Assembly (NCBI GenBank): GCA_905371275.1
Contig: CAJPLH010000004.1
Span: forward strand, 1-32,676
Length of the DNA stretch: 32,676 nucleotides
Reading direction: 5' to 3'
DNA from: Prevotellaceae bacterium
GTDB lineage: Bacteria > Bacteroidota > Bacteroidia > Bacteroidales > Bacteroidaceae
In this document: positions 7,533-15,628 of the stretch, piece by piece
Numbering within the stretch: position 1 is the first letter of the stretch
Layout: every line of letters begins with the position of its first letter
Program-made: the position numbers and the translations under genes
Notes under the pieces: model-generated
Databases searched by the model: none
The model's input: only the letters and a program-made list of their open reading frames with translations
Told to the model about the DNA's origin: nothing

Positions 7533-7820
7533 TCAGCGATACAAACCGCAATCTCGCGCCACAGACCGACAACGTCCGGCATCTGGCTTTAGGAGCATAT
7601 GTTCGTCATCGAGGACACAAAGATCTCGCAAAGCATAGATGCCCTGCTCCTCATCTGTGCGATGCTCACCAATCTGTCTAAAAAGATGATTGCGTGCATC
7701 GACAATCTGCACAGCCTCTTGACAATAATCCGGGTCAACGGCCGAAACACGAAGAGCAGCTGCAACATAGTCGAGGAGCGCTTGCACAAACTCTTCTTGA
7801 TATTGGGAAGAATGGGTCAT
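7533..7820 (-). CDS. Hypothetical protein, short
   Basis: A 95-residue protein I do not recognise. It starts MTHSSQYQEEFVQALLDYVAAALRV and looks helical and soluble, with no signal peptide or membrane segment. Two further Met codons upstream in the frame would overlap the end of the preceding gene, so I choose the start at 7820, which leaves a 22-bp gap. It is almost certainly co-transcribed with the 235-residue unknown protein before it. The 185 bp from 7348 to 7532, between its stop and the metalloprotease gene, holds that gene's promoter and nothing else recognised. Confidence 0.6.
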   Translation of the reverse strand: MTHSSQYQEEFVQALLDYVAAALRVSAVDPDYCQEAVQIVDARNHLFRQIGEHRTDEEQGIYALRDLCVLDDEHMLLKPDAGRCRSVARDCGLYR

Positions 7821-7842
7821 ACGAAAAATAAAAACAGCCTCA

Positions 7843-8550
7843 CTATCGCAAGAGAATCTTGAGAAAGTGGTCAAAACTTTGGTCTAAACGCGAGAATTCG
7901 TAAGGTGGCATCTGAAGCGAAAACGTGCCAGGAAGGTTGCCCAAATCAAAGTATCGTTGCAGAATGGCTGCAAAATTGAAAGAACACTTGTCTCCCTTTC
8001 GTATGAGTTCCACTGCAATGCGACGCAAATATGCGGGCTCTGCATCCATCTCTTTGAGTTCCTTGAAAAGTAAGAAATAACTCGCAGTTGTGCTAGCTTT
8101 GAATAAAACCATTACCCTACTATGGACTGAATCTTCCGAACAAAGGAGAGTGTCCATCAAACGTTCTGCCTGCAGGGGCGTCGCCATTAAAGGAAGAAAG
8201 GCTTCTAACATCTTTCGTCTATCGATGGTGGAAGCTTCTTCTCGAGAAAAGCGTTGAAAGTCACAACTATCAAACGCAAAATTCTGTCGTTTAGACAAAG
8301 TCAATACCACTTTTATCAGGGTGCCTACATAGGCTTTTGCGTTATCTACGGCTAACACTCGGAAGAAATGCCAAAACTCTTCTTCTGTAAGTGCGCGCCA
8401 AACATCACCTTGTCCTAGATATTGACTTGCAGTGCGGAAATCAGCATTGCGAAGACTCGTCAACGTGGCACACAAGCCTTCTGCATTACGCGATTCTATG
8501 AGCAATGAAAGGCGTTGGCGCAACTGAACAGTGTGAGAAAATGCAGACAT
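7843..8550 (-). CDS. Hypothetical helical protein
   Basis: A 235-residue soluble protein of no family I recognise. It is rich in Leu, Phe and charged residues and reads as all-alpha, with no signal peptide and no catalytic motif visible. Short helix-turn blocks such as LRQRLSLLIESRNAEGLCATLTSLRN and FWHFFRVLAVDNAKAYVG suggest a repeat-like helical scaffold, but no clear period is seen. It is the first gene of a probable two-gene unit with the 95-residue protein. No textbook promoter is seen upstream; TATTTTG and TACTTTG near 8570-8600 are one base short of the consensus spacing. Confidence 0.7.
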   Translation of the reverse strand: MSAFSHTVQLRQRLSLLIESRNAEGLCATLTSLRNADFRTASQYLGQGDVWRALTEEEFWHFFRVLAVDNAKAYVGTLIKVVLTLSKRQNFAFDSCDFQRFSREEASTIDRRKMLEAFLPLMATPLQAERLMDTLLCSEDSVHSRVMVLFKASTTASYFLLFKELKEMDAEPAYLRRIAVELIRKGDKCSFNFAAILQRYFDLGNLPGTFSLQMPPYEFSRLDQSFDHFLKILLR

Positions 8551-8631
8551 AAGGGAAGTGTTCGAAGGAAGAATAACAAAGTAGCCAACTGCAAAATATG
8601 GCTAGAATTCTGCCACGGTGGAAAGGCATCC

Positions 8632-8646
8632 AGCCTCAAAGAGGCT
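8632..8646 (-). terminator. Possible weak terminator after rlmD
   Basis: A 6-bp stem AGCCTC/GAGGCT with a 3-base loop lies 29 bp after the rlmD stop. No clean T-run follows on the - strand, so termination here is uncertain. Confidence 0.3.
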
Positions 8647-8674
8647 CTCAACTTTGCGTAGAAAACGATATGGT

Positions 8675-10096
8675 TTAGCGGAGTTCGAGCTGCACCACAT
8701 TCTCTACGTGGTGCGTTTGGGGGAACATATCGACAGGCTGTACCTTGACCACACGATATTTAGCATCAAGCAATTGGAGATCTCGCGCTTGTGTGGCAGG
8801 ATTGCACGACACGTAGACAATGCGCTGGGGAGCAGCATTCAAAATCACATTGACCACATCGGCGTGCATACCAGCACGAGGGGGGTCCGTGATGATGACA
8901 TCGGGACGGCCATGCTCAGCGATGAAATCATCGGTGAGGATGTCTTTCATATCTCCAGCATAAAACAGTGTCTTATCTTCTTGTCCATTGAGCGCAGCAT
9001 TGACTTTTGCATCTTCAATAGCCTCAGGCACATATTCAATGCCGACTACAAAGCGTGCTTTTTTAGCAACAAAATTGGCGATTGTGCCCGTGCCCGTGTA
9101 AAGGTCGTAGACAAGTTCATTGCCCGTAAGTTCGGCAAATTCACGTGTCACCTTATAAAGTTCGTAGGCTTGCTCAGAATTAGTTTGATAAAAGCTCTTA
9201 GGCCCCACCTTGAAGCGCAAACCTTCCATCTCTTCGTAGATAAAATCAGTACCACTATAGGTGATGACATCCAAATCTCCTATTGTATCGTTACACTTTG
9301 TGTTATTGACATAAAGCAAGGAGGAGATTTCGGGGAAAGACTTGTGCAAGAATTCCATCACCATCAGTGCATCTTCGCGCTCTTTATCGGTGGTGATGCA
9401 AAACTGTACGAGCAACATGATTTCTCCAGTTGAGGCAGTGCGCAACATAATGTTACGAAGCAAACCGTGATTGTTGCGGAGATCATAAAATTCTAGATTC
9501 TTCTCAATGGCAAAGGTGCGGAGTTGATTGCGAATCTCATTATTGATACCCGTCATCAAATGACATTCGTCAATATCAAGGATTTTGTCGAAGGCACCAG
9601 GGATATGAAAGCCCACGGCATTCATTTGATCAAACTTTTCTCCGCTCTTCACCTGCTCAAGCGTGAGCCATTTCTTATTGGAGAAGCCAAATTCTAGTTT
9701 ATTTCTATATTCTTGTGTGCGTTTTGACCCTAAAATAGGCGTGCACTCTGGGAGTTCCACTTTGCCAATGCGCGTGAGATTGTCCATCACTTGCTTTTGC
9801 TTATAGCGCAATTGCTCTTCGTAGGGCAAAATTTGCCACTTGCAACCGCCGCAAACTCCATAATGAGGACAAAAGGCTTCTGTGCGTTGCTCACTATATT
9901 CGTGAATTTTCACCGCTTCAGCTTCTGCATAACTGTGTTTCTTGCGACGAAGTTGAAGATCTACCACATCGCCAGGCACAACATAGGGGACGAAGATGGC
10001 GAGTCCATCAACTTTAGCCAAAGCTTTGCCTTCGGCAGCAACATCAGTGATTTGAATTTTTTCGAGAAGTGGGAGCGGTTTCTTTTTTCGAGCCAT
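8675..10096 (-). CDS. rlmD: 23S rRNA (uracil-5-)-methyltransferase RlmD-like
   Basis: SAM-dependent enzyme of the TrmA/RlmC/RlmD family that makes 5-methyluridine in 23S rRNA; U1939 is the E. coli RlmD target, and the exact site here is inferred. Counting from the chosen start, residues 10-70 form a TRAM RNA-binding domain. Cys76, Cys82, Cys85 and Cys178 are the [4Fe-4S] ligands (CPHYGVCGGC and DECHL). The SAM-binding loop is YDLYTGTGTIANF, followed by the DPPRAG motif and the catalytic Cys in VSCNPATQARDL. The C-terminus has DMFPQTHHVENV with the general base. The ATG at 10096 (MARKKK) is preferred because the upstream Met falls in the leader just below the promoter at 10118-10149. Confidence 0.92.
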   Translation of the reverse strand: MARKKKPLPLLEKIQITDVAAEGKALAKVDGLAIFVPYVVPGDVVDLQLRRKKHSYAEAEAVKIHEYSEQRTEAFCPHYGVCGGCKWQILPYEEQLRYKQKQVMDNLTRIGKVELPECTPILGSKRTQEYRNKLEFGFSNKKWLTLEQVKSGEKFDQMNAVGFHIPGAFDKILDIDECHLMTGINNEIRNQLRTFAIEKNLEFYDLRNNHGLLRNIMLRTASTGEIMLLVQFCITTDKEREDALMVMEFLHKSFPEISSLLYVNNTKCNDTIGDLDVITYSGTDFIYEEMEGLRFKVGPKSFYQTNSEQAYELYKVTREFAELTGNELVYDLYTGTGTIANFVAKKARFVVGIEYVPEAIEDAKVNAALNGQEDKTLFYAGDMKDILTDDFIAEHGRPDVIITDPPRAGMHADVVNVILNAAPQRIVYVSCNPATQARDLQLLDAKYRVVKVQPVDMFPQTHHVENVVQLELR

Positions 10097-10117
10097 AAAT
10101 GAGTTTTGTTTTATCTG

Positions 10118-10149
10118 CAAAGATACTGCTTTTTCTCCGTATGACCAAA
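10118..10149 (-). promoter_or_regulatory. Promoter of rlmD
   Basis: On the - strand, TTTG (10146-10149) and TATCTTTG (10118-10125) are 20 bp apart, a full consensus match. The ATG lies 21 bp below the -7 element. The -33 box is only 6 bp from the end of the dispersed repeat at 10156. Confidence 0.8.
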
Positions 10150-10155
10150 GTTCGC

Positions 10156-10345
10156 CCCCGAACGATCATTAGACCGTTATGTACAACTCGTAATTGAAAA
10201 GATAACTTCGTATCATCTTTCATTTTCTTGTTACAGCTTGTTTTTCGTTCTCGACGTAGCTCGCTATGTATTCAAATAAACATTAAATCAAACGGCTCAA
10301 CAATCTACTAATGAAATCTGTTCAGATTCTAATGAGCGATTTGGG
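10156..10345 (+). repeat. MITE-like dispersed repeat, copy 1 (about 190 bp)
   Basis: This 190-bp element aligns along its whole length with the reverse complement of 24894-25085. The ends are inverted: CCCCGAACGATCATTAGACC on the left and the complement of AATGAGCGATTTGGG on the right. It shares an identical 20-bp core (TCATCTTTCATTTTCTTGTT, 10213-10232) and a central palindrome (10253-10270) with the other copy. There is no protein-coding capacity, so it could move only with help from a transposase encoded elsewhere. It lies between the divergent rlmD and ABC-F genes. No target duplication is visible here. The remainder of the 10097-10606 gap holds promoters and a short TTGCC/GGCAA hairpin near 10395. 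Confidence 0.75.
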
Positions 10346-10481
10346 TTTACATTAGAAAGATTCAAAAGTATTGGAAACAGAAGGGATGGATATTGCCAAG
10401 GCAATTGCACATTTACAGCGTAAACAATAGCCTTTTTGTTGCAAATATAGTTAGTTGTTCGCTCATCTGCAGAAAAATACG

Positions 10482-10489
10482 TAACTTTG
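10482..10489 (+). promoter_or_regulatory. Predicted -7 element for the ABC-F gene
   Basis: TAACTTTG fits TAnnTTTG and would give a leader of about 110 bases. The upstream -33 region shows only TTG at 10455-10457, farther away than usual. Confidence 0.4.
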
Positions 10490-10606
10490 TCTTTCAATAA
10501 TGTGACGTATTCGGTCTAGATAGTCCACGAGAATGAACCTTGCGCACATTTTGATATGAAATAAAGCTGTTTTTCCTACAAAGCAAAAAAAAACATCCAC
10601 ACATAA

Positions 10607-12232
10607 ATGATCACTCTCTCCAACATCGCCGTACAATTTGGTAAGCGCATCCTCTATCAGGACGTAAACATGAAGTTTACCAACGGCAACATCTATGGTG
10701 TTATTGGCGCAAACGGTGCCGGTAAGTCTACACTGCTCAAAGCTATTAGTGGCGAACTTGAACCAACCAAAGGTAAAGTTGAACTTGGTCCAGGCGAACG
10801 TCTGTCTGTGCTCTCACAGGACCACTTCAAATTTGACGACCAGACAGTGCTCGACACCGTACTGCAAGGACACACTGTGATGTGGCAGGTGATGCAAGAG
10901 CGCAATGAGCTCTACTCGAAAGAAGAGTTTACGGACGAAGATGGCATCAAAGTGGCTGAACTCGAAGATAAATTTGCCACAATCGGCGGATACACCGCAG
11001 AGAATGACGCAGCAACGCTTCTTTCTGGTCTTGGCATCAAGGAAAATCTCCATGGCAAACTCATGGGTGAGCTTTCTAACAAACAGAAAGTGCGCGTGAT
11101 GTTGGCACAAGCCCTCTTTGGTGAGCCCGACAACCTGCTCCTCGACGAGCCTACCAACGACCTTGACCTCGAGACGGTGGAATGGCTCGAAGAATACCTC
11201 GGCAATGTGGAACACACTGTCCTTGTGGTGAGCCACGACCGCCACTTCCTTGACCAAGTTTGTACCCACACGGTGGACATTGACTTCGGTAAAGTTACGC
11301 TCTTCTCTGGTAACTATTCCTTCTGGTACGAATCTTCTCAGTTGGCACTCCGTCAAGCACAAAACCAACGTCAGAAAGCAGAGGAAAAACGTAAGGAGTT
11401 GGAAGAGTTTATTCGCCGATTCTCTGCTAACGTGGCGAAGAGTAAGCAAACGACTTCTCGTAAAAAGATGCTCGAAAAGCTCAATGTGGAAGAGATTAAG
11501 CCTTCTACTCGTCGCTATCCAGGTATTATCTTCCAGATGGAACGCGAGCCTGGTAACCAAATCTTGGAAGTGCAAGACCTTAAAGCTGTAGCCGATGATG
11601 GCACAGTGCTCTTCGATAAGGTGAATTTCCAAGTGGAGAAGGAAGAAAAGGTGGTATTCATCAGCCATGATCCTCGTGCGATGACGGCTCTCTTTGAGAT
11701 TATCAATGGTAACCAAGAAGCTGCTGCTGGTACTTACTCATGGGGCGTCACCATCACTACGGCTTATTTGCCACTCGACAACACAGAGTTCTTCGACACA
11801 GACCTCAATATGCTCGACTGGCTCTCTCAATATGGCGAAGGCAACGAAGTGTATTTCAAAGCATTCCTCGGACGTATGCTCTTCAAAGACGAGGAAATCC
11901 TCAAGAAGGTCAACGTGCTTTCGGGTGGTGAAAAGATGCGCTGTATGATTGCCCGTATGCAACTGCGCAATGCCAACTGCCTGATTCTCGACACGCCTAC
12001 CAACCACCTCGACATGGAGTCTATCCAAGCCTTCAACAATAACCTTAAAGGCTTCAAGGGTAATATCCTCTTCTCCTCACACGACCACGAATTTATCAAC
12101 ACCGTTGCTAATCGCGTGATCGAACTCACCCCTAACGGCACGATTGACAAGTTGATGAGCTACGAAGACTACGTGCACGATGCTCGCATCCGCGAATTGC
12201 GTGAACAACTCTACGGAGAAGGCAAGGCATAA
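10607..12232 (+). CDS. ABC-F family ATPase with one degenerate ATP site
   Basis: A soluble twin-ATPase protein of the ABC-F family, which acts on ribosomes rather than membranes; length and order resemble YbiT/YkpA. NBD1 has Walker A GANGAGKST (34-42), signature LSNKQ (156-160, normally LSGGQ), Walker B LLLDEP with Glu181, and switch His210. The basic interdomain linker spans about 245-305. NBD2 has no recognisable Walker A (FISHDPRAMTALF at 351-363), an intact LSGGE (438-442), Walker B LILDTP with Thr463 where the catalytic Glu should be, and His492. One composite ATP site therefore looks active and the other looks degenerate on both faces. The gene stands alone between the repeat region and the grpE operator. 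Confidence 0.92.
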   Translation: MITLSNIAVQFGKRILYQDVNMKFTNGNIYGVIGANGAGKSTLLKAISGELEPTKGKVELGPGERLSVLSQDHFKFDDQTVLDTVLQGHTVMWQVMQERNELYSKEEFTDEDGIKVAELEDKFATIGGYTAENDAATLLSGLGIKENLHGKLMGELSNKQKVRVMLAQALFGEPDNLLLDEPTNDLDLETVEWLEEYLGNVEHTVLVVSHDRHFLDQVCTHTVDIDFGKVTLFSGNYSFWYESSQLALRQAQNQRQKAEEKRKELEEFIRRFSANVAKSKQTTSRKKMLEKLNVEEIKPSTRRYPGIIFQMEREPGNQILEVQDLKAVADDGTVLFDKVNFQVEKEEKVVFISHDPRAMTALFEIINGNQEAAAGTYSWGVTITTAYLPLDNTEFFDTDLNMLDWLSQYGEGNEVYFKAFLGRMLFKDEEILKKVNVLSGGEKMRCMIARMQLRNANCLILDTPTNHLDMESIQAFNNNLKGFKGNILFSSHDHEFINTVANRVIELTPNGTIDKLMSYEDYVHDARIRELREQLYGEGKA

Positions 12233-12296
12233 AATTTCGATAATCTCAACAGCTAGCGACTAGGACATAGTGCAAACTAGCTGACAATTCTACACA

Positions 12297-12337
12297 TTGA
12301 CCCTCTTTCGGCATAATATTTGCAGAAAGAGGGTCAA
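12297..12337. promoter_or_regulatory. Inverted-repeat operator over the grpE-dnaJ promoter
   Basis: A perfect 13-bp inverted repeat, TTGACCCTCTTTC (12297-12309) and GAAAGAGGGTCAA (12325-12337), is separated by 15 bp. The spacer contains TAATATTTG, close to the -7 consensus with one extra base. Transcription would start near the right arm, so the transcript would not contain both arms. That makes a protein-binding DNA operator more likely than an RNA hairpin. It differs from the HrcA/CIRCE site (TTAGCACTC-N9-GAGTGCTAA). Confidence 0.6.
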
Positions 12338-12355
12338 ACTAATAAGCATAATTTC

Positions 12356-12946
12356 ATGGAAGAAAAGGAACCATTGACTAACAATACAACCAACGACGAA
12401 ACAACTCAGCCCGAAACAAACGAGCAAGAAGTTCAAAATCAAGCAGAAACTGCAACAGAAGCTACAGAAGCTCCTACAGCAGAACTGACTGATGCCGAAA
12501 AGTTGGCACAAGCTGAGGCTGAAATTGCAGAACTCAAAGATAAGATTTTGAGACAGGCAGCCGATTTCGCGAATTTCCGCAAGCACAGTATGGCTACCCA
12601 CACCGAATTAATTCTCAATGGTGGTAAGAAAGTGCTCGAAAGTTTGCTGCCCATCCTTGATGATATGGAGCGCGCTGAAGCAAATTTGGCAAAAAGCGAA
12701 GAAGTAGAAACTTTGCGCGAAGGCTTGTCGCTGATTTTCCAAAAGTTGCAACGCACACTCGAACAACAAGGTCTGAAGAAGATGGAAACTAAGGAAGCTC
12801 AGTTTGACACTGATTTCCACGAAGCTGTAGCTCTCTTCCCAACAGAAGATGAGCAACAAAAGAATCACATCATCGACTGCGTGCAAACGGGCTATATGCT
12901 CAACGACAAAGTGTTGCGACACGCCAAAGTGGTGGTGGGACAATAA
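12356..12946 (+). CDS. grpE: Nucleotide exchange factor GrpE
   Basis: Co-chaperone that releases ADP from DnaK and so drives the DnaK/DnaJ folding cycle in the cytoplasm. The 196-residue protein has a disordered, acidic and Gln/Thr/Glu-rich N-terminus (about 1-60), a long dimer-forming helix (about 60-120), and the GrpE head ending in HEAVALFPTEDEQQKNHIIDCVQTGYMLNDKVLRHAKVVVG, the family signature. I start at the ATG at 12356 (MEEKEP) because the upstream ATG at 12320 lies inside the promoter/operator. dnaJ follows after 53 bp, so the two form an operon under the inverted repeat at 12297-12337. dnaK is not in this window. Confidence 0.94.
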   Translation: MEEKEPLTNNTTNDETTQPETNEQEVQNQAETATEATEAPTAELTDAEKLAQAEAEIAELKDKILRQAADFANFRKHSMATHTELILNGGKKVLESLLPILDDMERAEANLAKSEEVETLREGLSLIFQKLQRTLEQQGLKKMETKEAQFDTDFHEAVALFPTEDEQQKNHIIDCVQTGYMLNDKVLRHAKVVVGQ

Positions 12947-12999
12947 AATAGTTTACCGCCCGTGCGCGGATATTTTTCATCCTAACAAGCAACAAGACA

Positions 13000-14163
13000 A
13001 TGGCAGATTTAGACTACTATCAAATACTCGGTGTCGACAAAAGTGCCAGTGACGCTGAGATCAAGAAGGCTTACCGTAAGGTAGCTATGAAATATCACCC
13101 GGATAAAAACCCTGGTGACAAGGAAGCTGAAGAGAAGTTTAAGGAAGCGGCAGAAGCCTACGAGGTATTGCGCGATCCTGAAAAGCGACAACGCTATGAC
13201 CAATTTGGTAAAGCTGCTTTCGAGGGTGGTGCAGGAGCTGGAGGATTTGGTGGCGGATTTACCGACATCAACGACATCTTCTCACACTTCAGCGACATCT
13301 TTGGCGGTGGCGGCTTCGGAGGTTTTGGCGGTTTCGGTGGAGGCGGTGCCTCTGCTGGACCTCAGCAATACCGCGGTGGAGATTTGCGTTTGAAAACCAA
13401 ACTCACTCTCGAAGAAATCGCTACTGGCGTAACCAAAAAGTTCAAGATAAAAAAGCAAGTTGAGTGTAACGAATGTCATGGCTCAGGAAGTGAACCAGGA
13501 CACAATGCAGAAACTTGTTCTACTTGTCACGGTAGCGGCTATGTGATTCGCAATGCACGTACCATCTTCGGCACGATGCAGCAGCAAAGCGCTTGCCCCA
13601 CTTGTCATGGTGAGGGAAAAGTGGTGACACATAAGTGCAAAAAGTGTCATGGTGATGGCGTAATGGCTGGTGAAGAGGTAATCGAAGTAGACATCCCTGC
13701 TGGTGTATCCGAAGGAATGGTATTGACTCTTCAAGGTAAAGGCCACGCAGGCAAACACAATGGAGTACCTGGCGACATCCAAGTCCTTATCGAGGAGTTG
13801 CCACACGAACACTTCATCCGTGATGACAATGATTTGATTTATAACCTTCTCCTTACCGTGAGCCAAGCTACCTTGGGTGACCAAGTAGAAGTGCCTACGC
13901 TCGAAGGAAAAGCCCGCGTGACCATCAAACCTGGCACACAACCTGGCACGCGTATGCGTTTGCGCAGCAAAGGTCTCCCAGCCGTGCAAGGTTATGGCTA
14001 TGGACGCGGTGACATTGTCATCAATATCTCTGTCTACATCCCCGAAACGCCGTCTAAGGAAGAAAAGGAGGCATTTGAAGCAATGAAAGAAAGCGACAAC
14101 TTGAAGCCTTCTCCAAGCATTCTGAATAAAATTTTCAATTCTTTCCGTGCTTACTTTAGTTAA
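13000..14163 (+). CDS. dnaJ: Chaperone DnaJ (Hsp40, type A)
   Basis: Co-chaperone that binds unfolded proteins and stimulates DnaK ATPase. All type A parts are present in 387 residues: J domain (about 1-70) with HPD in KYHPDKNPG, a Gly/Phe-rich linker (about 75-125), the zinc-binding region with four CxxCxGxG repeats (CNECHGSG, CSTCHGSG, CPTCHGEG, CKKCHGDG; about 152-220), and C-terminal substrate-binding domains with GDIQVLIEELPH. It is the second gene after grpE. folC starts 29 bp after its stop and may be read through. Confidence 0.97.
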   Translation: MADLDYYQILGVDKSASDAEIKKAYRKVAMKYHPDKNPGDKEAEEKFKEAAEAYEVLRDPEKRQRYDQFGKAAFEGGAGAGGFGGGFTDINDIFSHFSDIFGGGGFGGFGGFGGGGASAGPQQYRGGDLRLKTKLTLEEIATGVTKKFKIKKQVECNECHGSGSEPGHNAETCSTCHGSGYVIRNARTIFGTMQQQSACPTCHGEGKVVTHKCKKCHGDGVMAGEEVIEVDIPAGVSEGMVLTLQGKGHAGKHNGVPGDIQVLIEELPHEHFIRDDNDLIYNLLLTVSQATLGDQVEVPTLEGKARVTIKPGTQPGTRMRLRSKGLPAVQGYGYGRGDIVINISVYIPETPSKEEKEAFEAMKESDNLKPSPSILNKIFNSFRAYFS

Positions 14164-14192
14164 GTGTACGAAAGGTTGTAAGTAGAAACGCA

Positions 14193-15500
14193 ATGGACTA
14201 TCAACAAACCTTAGATTATCTCTTTACTGCTGCCCCGATGTTTCAAAGCGTCGGGGCAGGAGCATATAAAGAGGGACTCTCCACAACGCACGCTTTAGAC
14301 GCGCACTTAGGACACCCCCATCGTTCCTACAAAATAATTCATGTGGGTGGTACTAATGGCAAAGGTTCGACCTCTCACACCCTAGCCGCTATTTTGCAAC
14401 TCGCTGGTTACCGCGTGGGACTCTACACCTCTCCGCATTTGGTTGACTTTCGTGAGCGCATTCGCGTGAATGGGGTATGTATTCCTGAGCAACGCGTCAT
14501 TGACTTTGTGGAGCAAGAGCGCGCCTTCTTTGAACCGCTCTACCCTTCTTTCTTTGAACTGACCACTGCCTTGGCTTTTCGCTACTTTCAAGAACAAGCA
14601 GTGGACGTGGCAGTGGTAGAAGTGGGACTGGGTGGGCGATTAGATTGTACAAACATCGTAAATCCTTTGGTGAGTGTGGTTACAAACATCTCCTTCGACC
14701 ACATCAATTTATTGGGAAACACCTTAGAAGCTATTGCTTTTGAAAAAGCGGGTATATTCAAAAAGGGAGTTCCTGCTGTGATTGGCGCCGTGCAACCAGA
14801 AGTTCATACTGTTTTTGAAAAAGTAGCAAAGGAAAAGGGAGCTAGACTTGTTTTTGCGGAAGAAGAAAGTCCTTTGGAGAAAATTGAAAGCACGCAAAAC
14901 GGAACATTTGTTTACCACACACGCTTATGGGGAGAGGTTCACGCTAGTTTGAACGGTGCTTGTCAATCTCAAAACGCACGCACCATTTTTTGCGCTTTGA
15001 CTCAACTTCCTCAAGAAATGCAAGAACGTATTACGCCTGAAAACGTTAGAAACGGATTTCTCCACGTGGCAGAAATTACGGGATTGCAAGGTCGTTGGCA
15101 GATTATTAGTAAAGCTCCGCGCGTCATTGCAGACACTGGACACAACGAAGACGCTTGGCGATACTTGACTCCGCAACTCGAATCACTTGCAGCAAACTCT
15201 TCTGATCCTACATCAGCTCTCCATATCATCTTTGGGGTGTGTACCGACAAAGATGTGGCGCACATTCTTCCACTTCTCCCTAAAAATGCCACTTACTATT
15301 GGACACAAGCTAGTGTAGCAAGAGCTTTACCAGCTGAAAAACTCAAAACAATAGCAGAACAATCTGGTTTGCAGGGCGACGCCTTCTCCTCTGTTTCAGA
15401 TGCCTATGCTGCTGCGTTGCTGCGTGTTCCCAAAGATGGTACGCTATTTATAGGTGGCAGTTCGTTTGTGGTTGCTGATTTCTTGAGCAACCTTCAATGA
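14193..15500 (+). CDS. folC: Folylpolyglutamate synthase / dihydrofolate synthase
   Basis: Mur-ligase family enzyme that adds glutamate to dihydropteroate and/or to reduced folates, trapping and activating folate cofactors. The ATP-binding loop GGTNGKGST is at residues 52-60. The folate-site block YTSPHLVDFRERIRVNG follows at about 78-95, then the magnesium/ATP-coordinating VVEVGLGGRLDCTN and the VSVVTNISFDH segment. The C-terminal Mur-ligase domain carries ADTGHNEDAW. The 435-residue length is normal. It starts 29 bp after dnaJ and ends at a bidirectional terminator. Confidence 0.94.
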   Translation: MDYQQTLDYLFTAAPMFQSVGAGAYKEGLSTTHALDAHLGHPHRSYKIIHVGGTNGKGSTSHTLAAILQLAGYRVGLYTSPHLVDFRERIRVNGVCIPEQRVIDFVEQERAFFEPLYPSFFELTTALAFRYFQEQAVDVAVVEVGLGGRLDCTNIVNPLVSVVTNISFDHINLLGNTLEAIAFEKAGIFKKGVPAVIGAVQPEVHTVFEKVAKEKGARLVFAEEESPLEKIESTQNGTFVYHTRLWGEVHASLNGACQSQNARTIFCALTQLPQEMQERITPENVRNGFLHVAEITGLQGRWQIISKAPRVIADTGHNEDAWRYLTPQLESLAANSSDPTSALHIIFGVCTDKDVAHILPLLPKNATYYWTQASVARALPAEKLKTIAEQSGLQGDAFSSVSDAYAAALLRVPKDGTLFIGGSSFVVADFLSNLQ

Positions 15501-15557
15501 TTGTATAAGTATTCGACATCAATTCTGCTCTATATCAAAAGAAGTTGAGTGAGTCGC

Positions 15558-15610
15558 AAAAAAAATCCCTCAGAAGTAGATAATCATTCTATTTCTGAGG
15601 GATTCTTTAT
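15558..15610. terminator. Bidirectional terminator between folC and cca
   Basis: A stem of at least 12 bp (AATCCCTCAGAA with TTCTGAGGGATT, arms 15564-15575 and 15593-15604) lies between the convergent folC and cca genes. A run of A on the left serves as the T-run for the - strand, and TTCTTTAT follows on the + strand. Confidence 0.8.
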
Positions 15611-15628
15611 ACACTATAGTCGAAAGTA

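Noticed and set aside
10814..11716. A 300-codon open frame antisense to the ABC-F gene
   Set aside because: The His/Phe/Val-rich translation has no domain, and it lies entirely inside a well-supported gene.
12297..12337. Reading the grpE inverted repeat as the terminator of the ABC-F gene
   Set aside because: No T-run follows on the + strand, the loop is long at 15 bases, and the promoter element lies inside it. An operator explains it better, though termination is not fully excluded.
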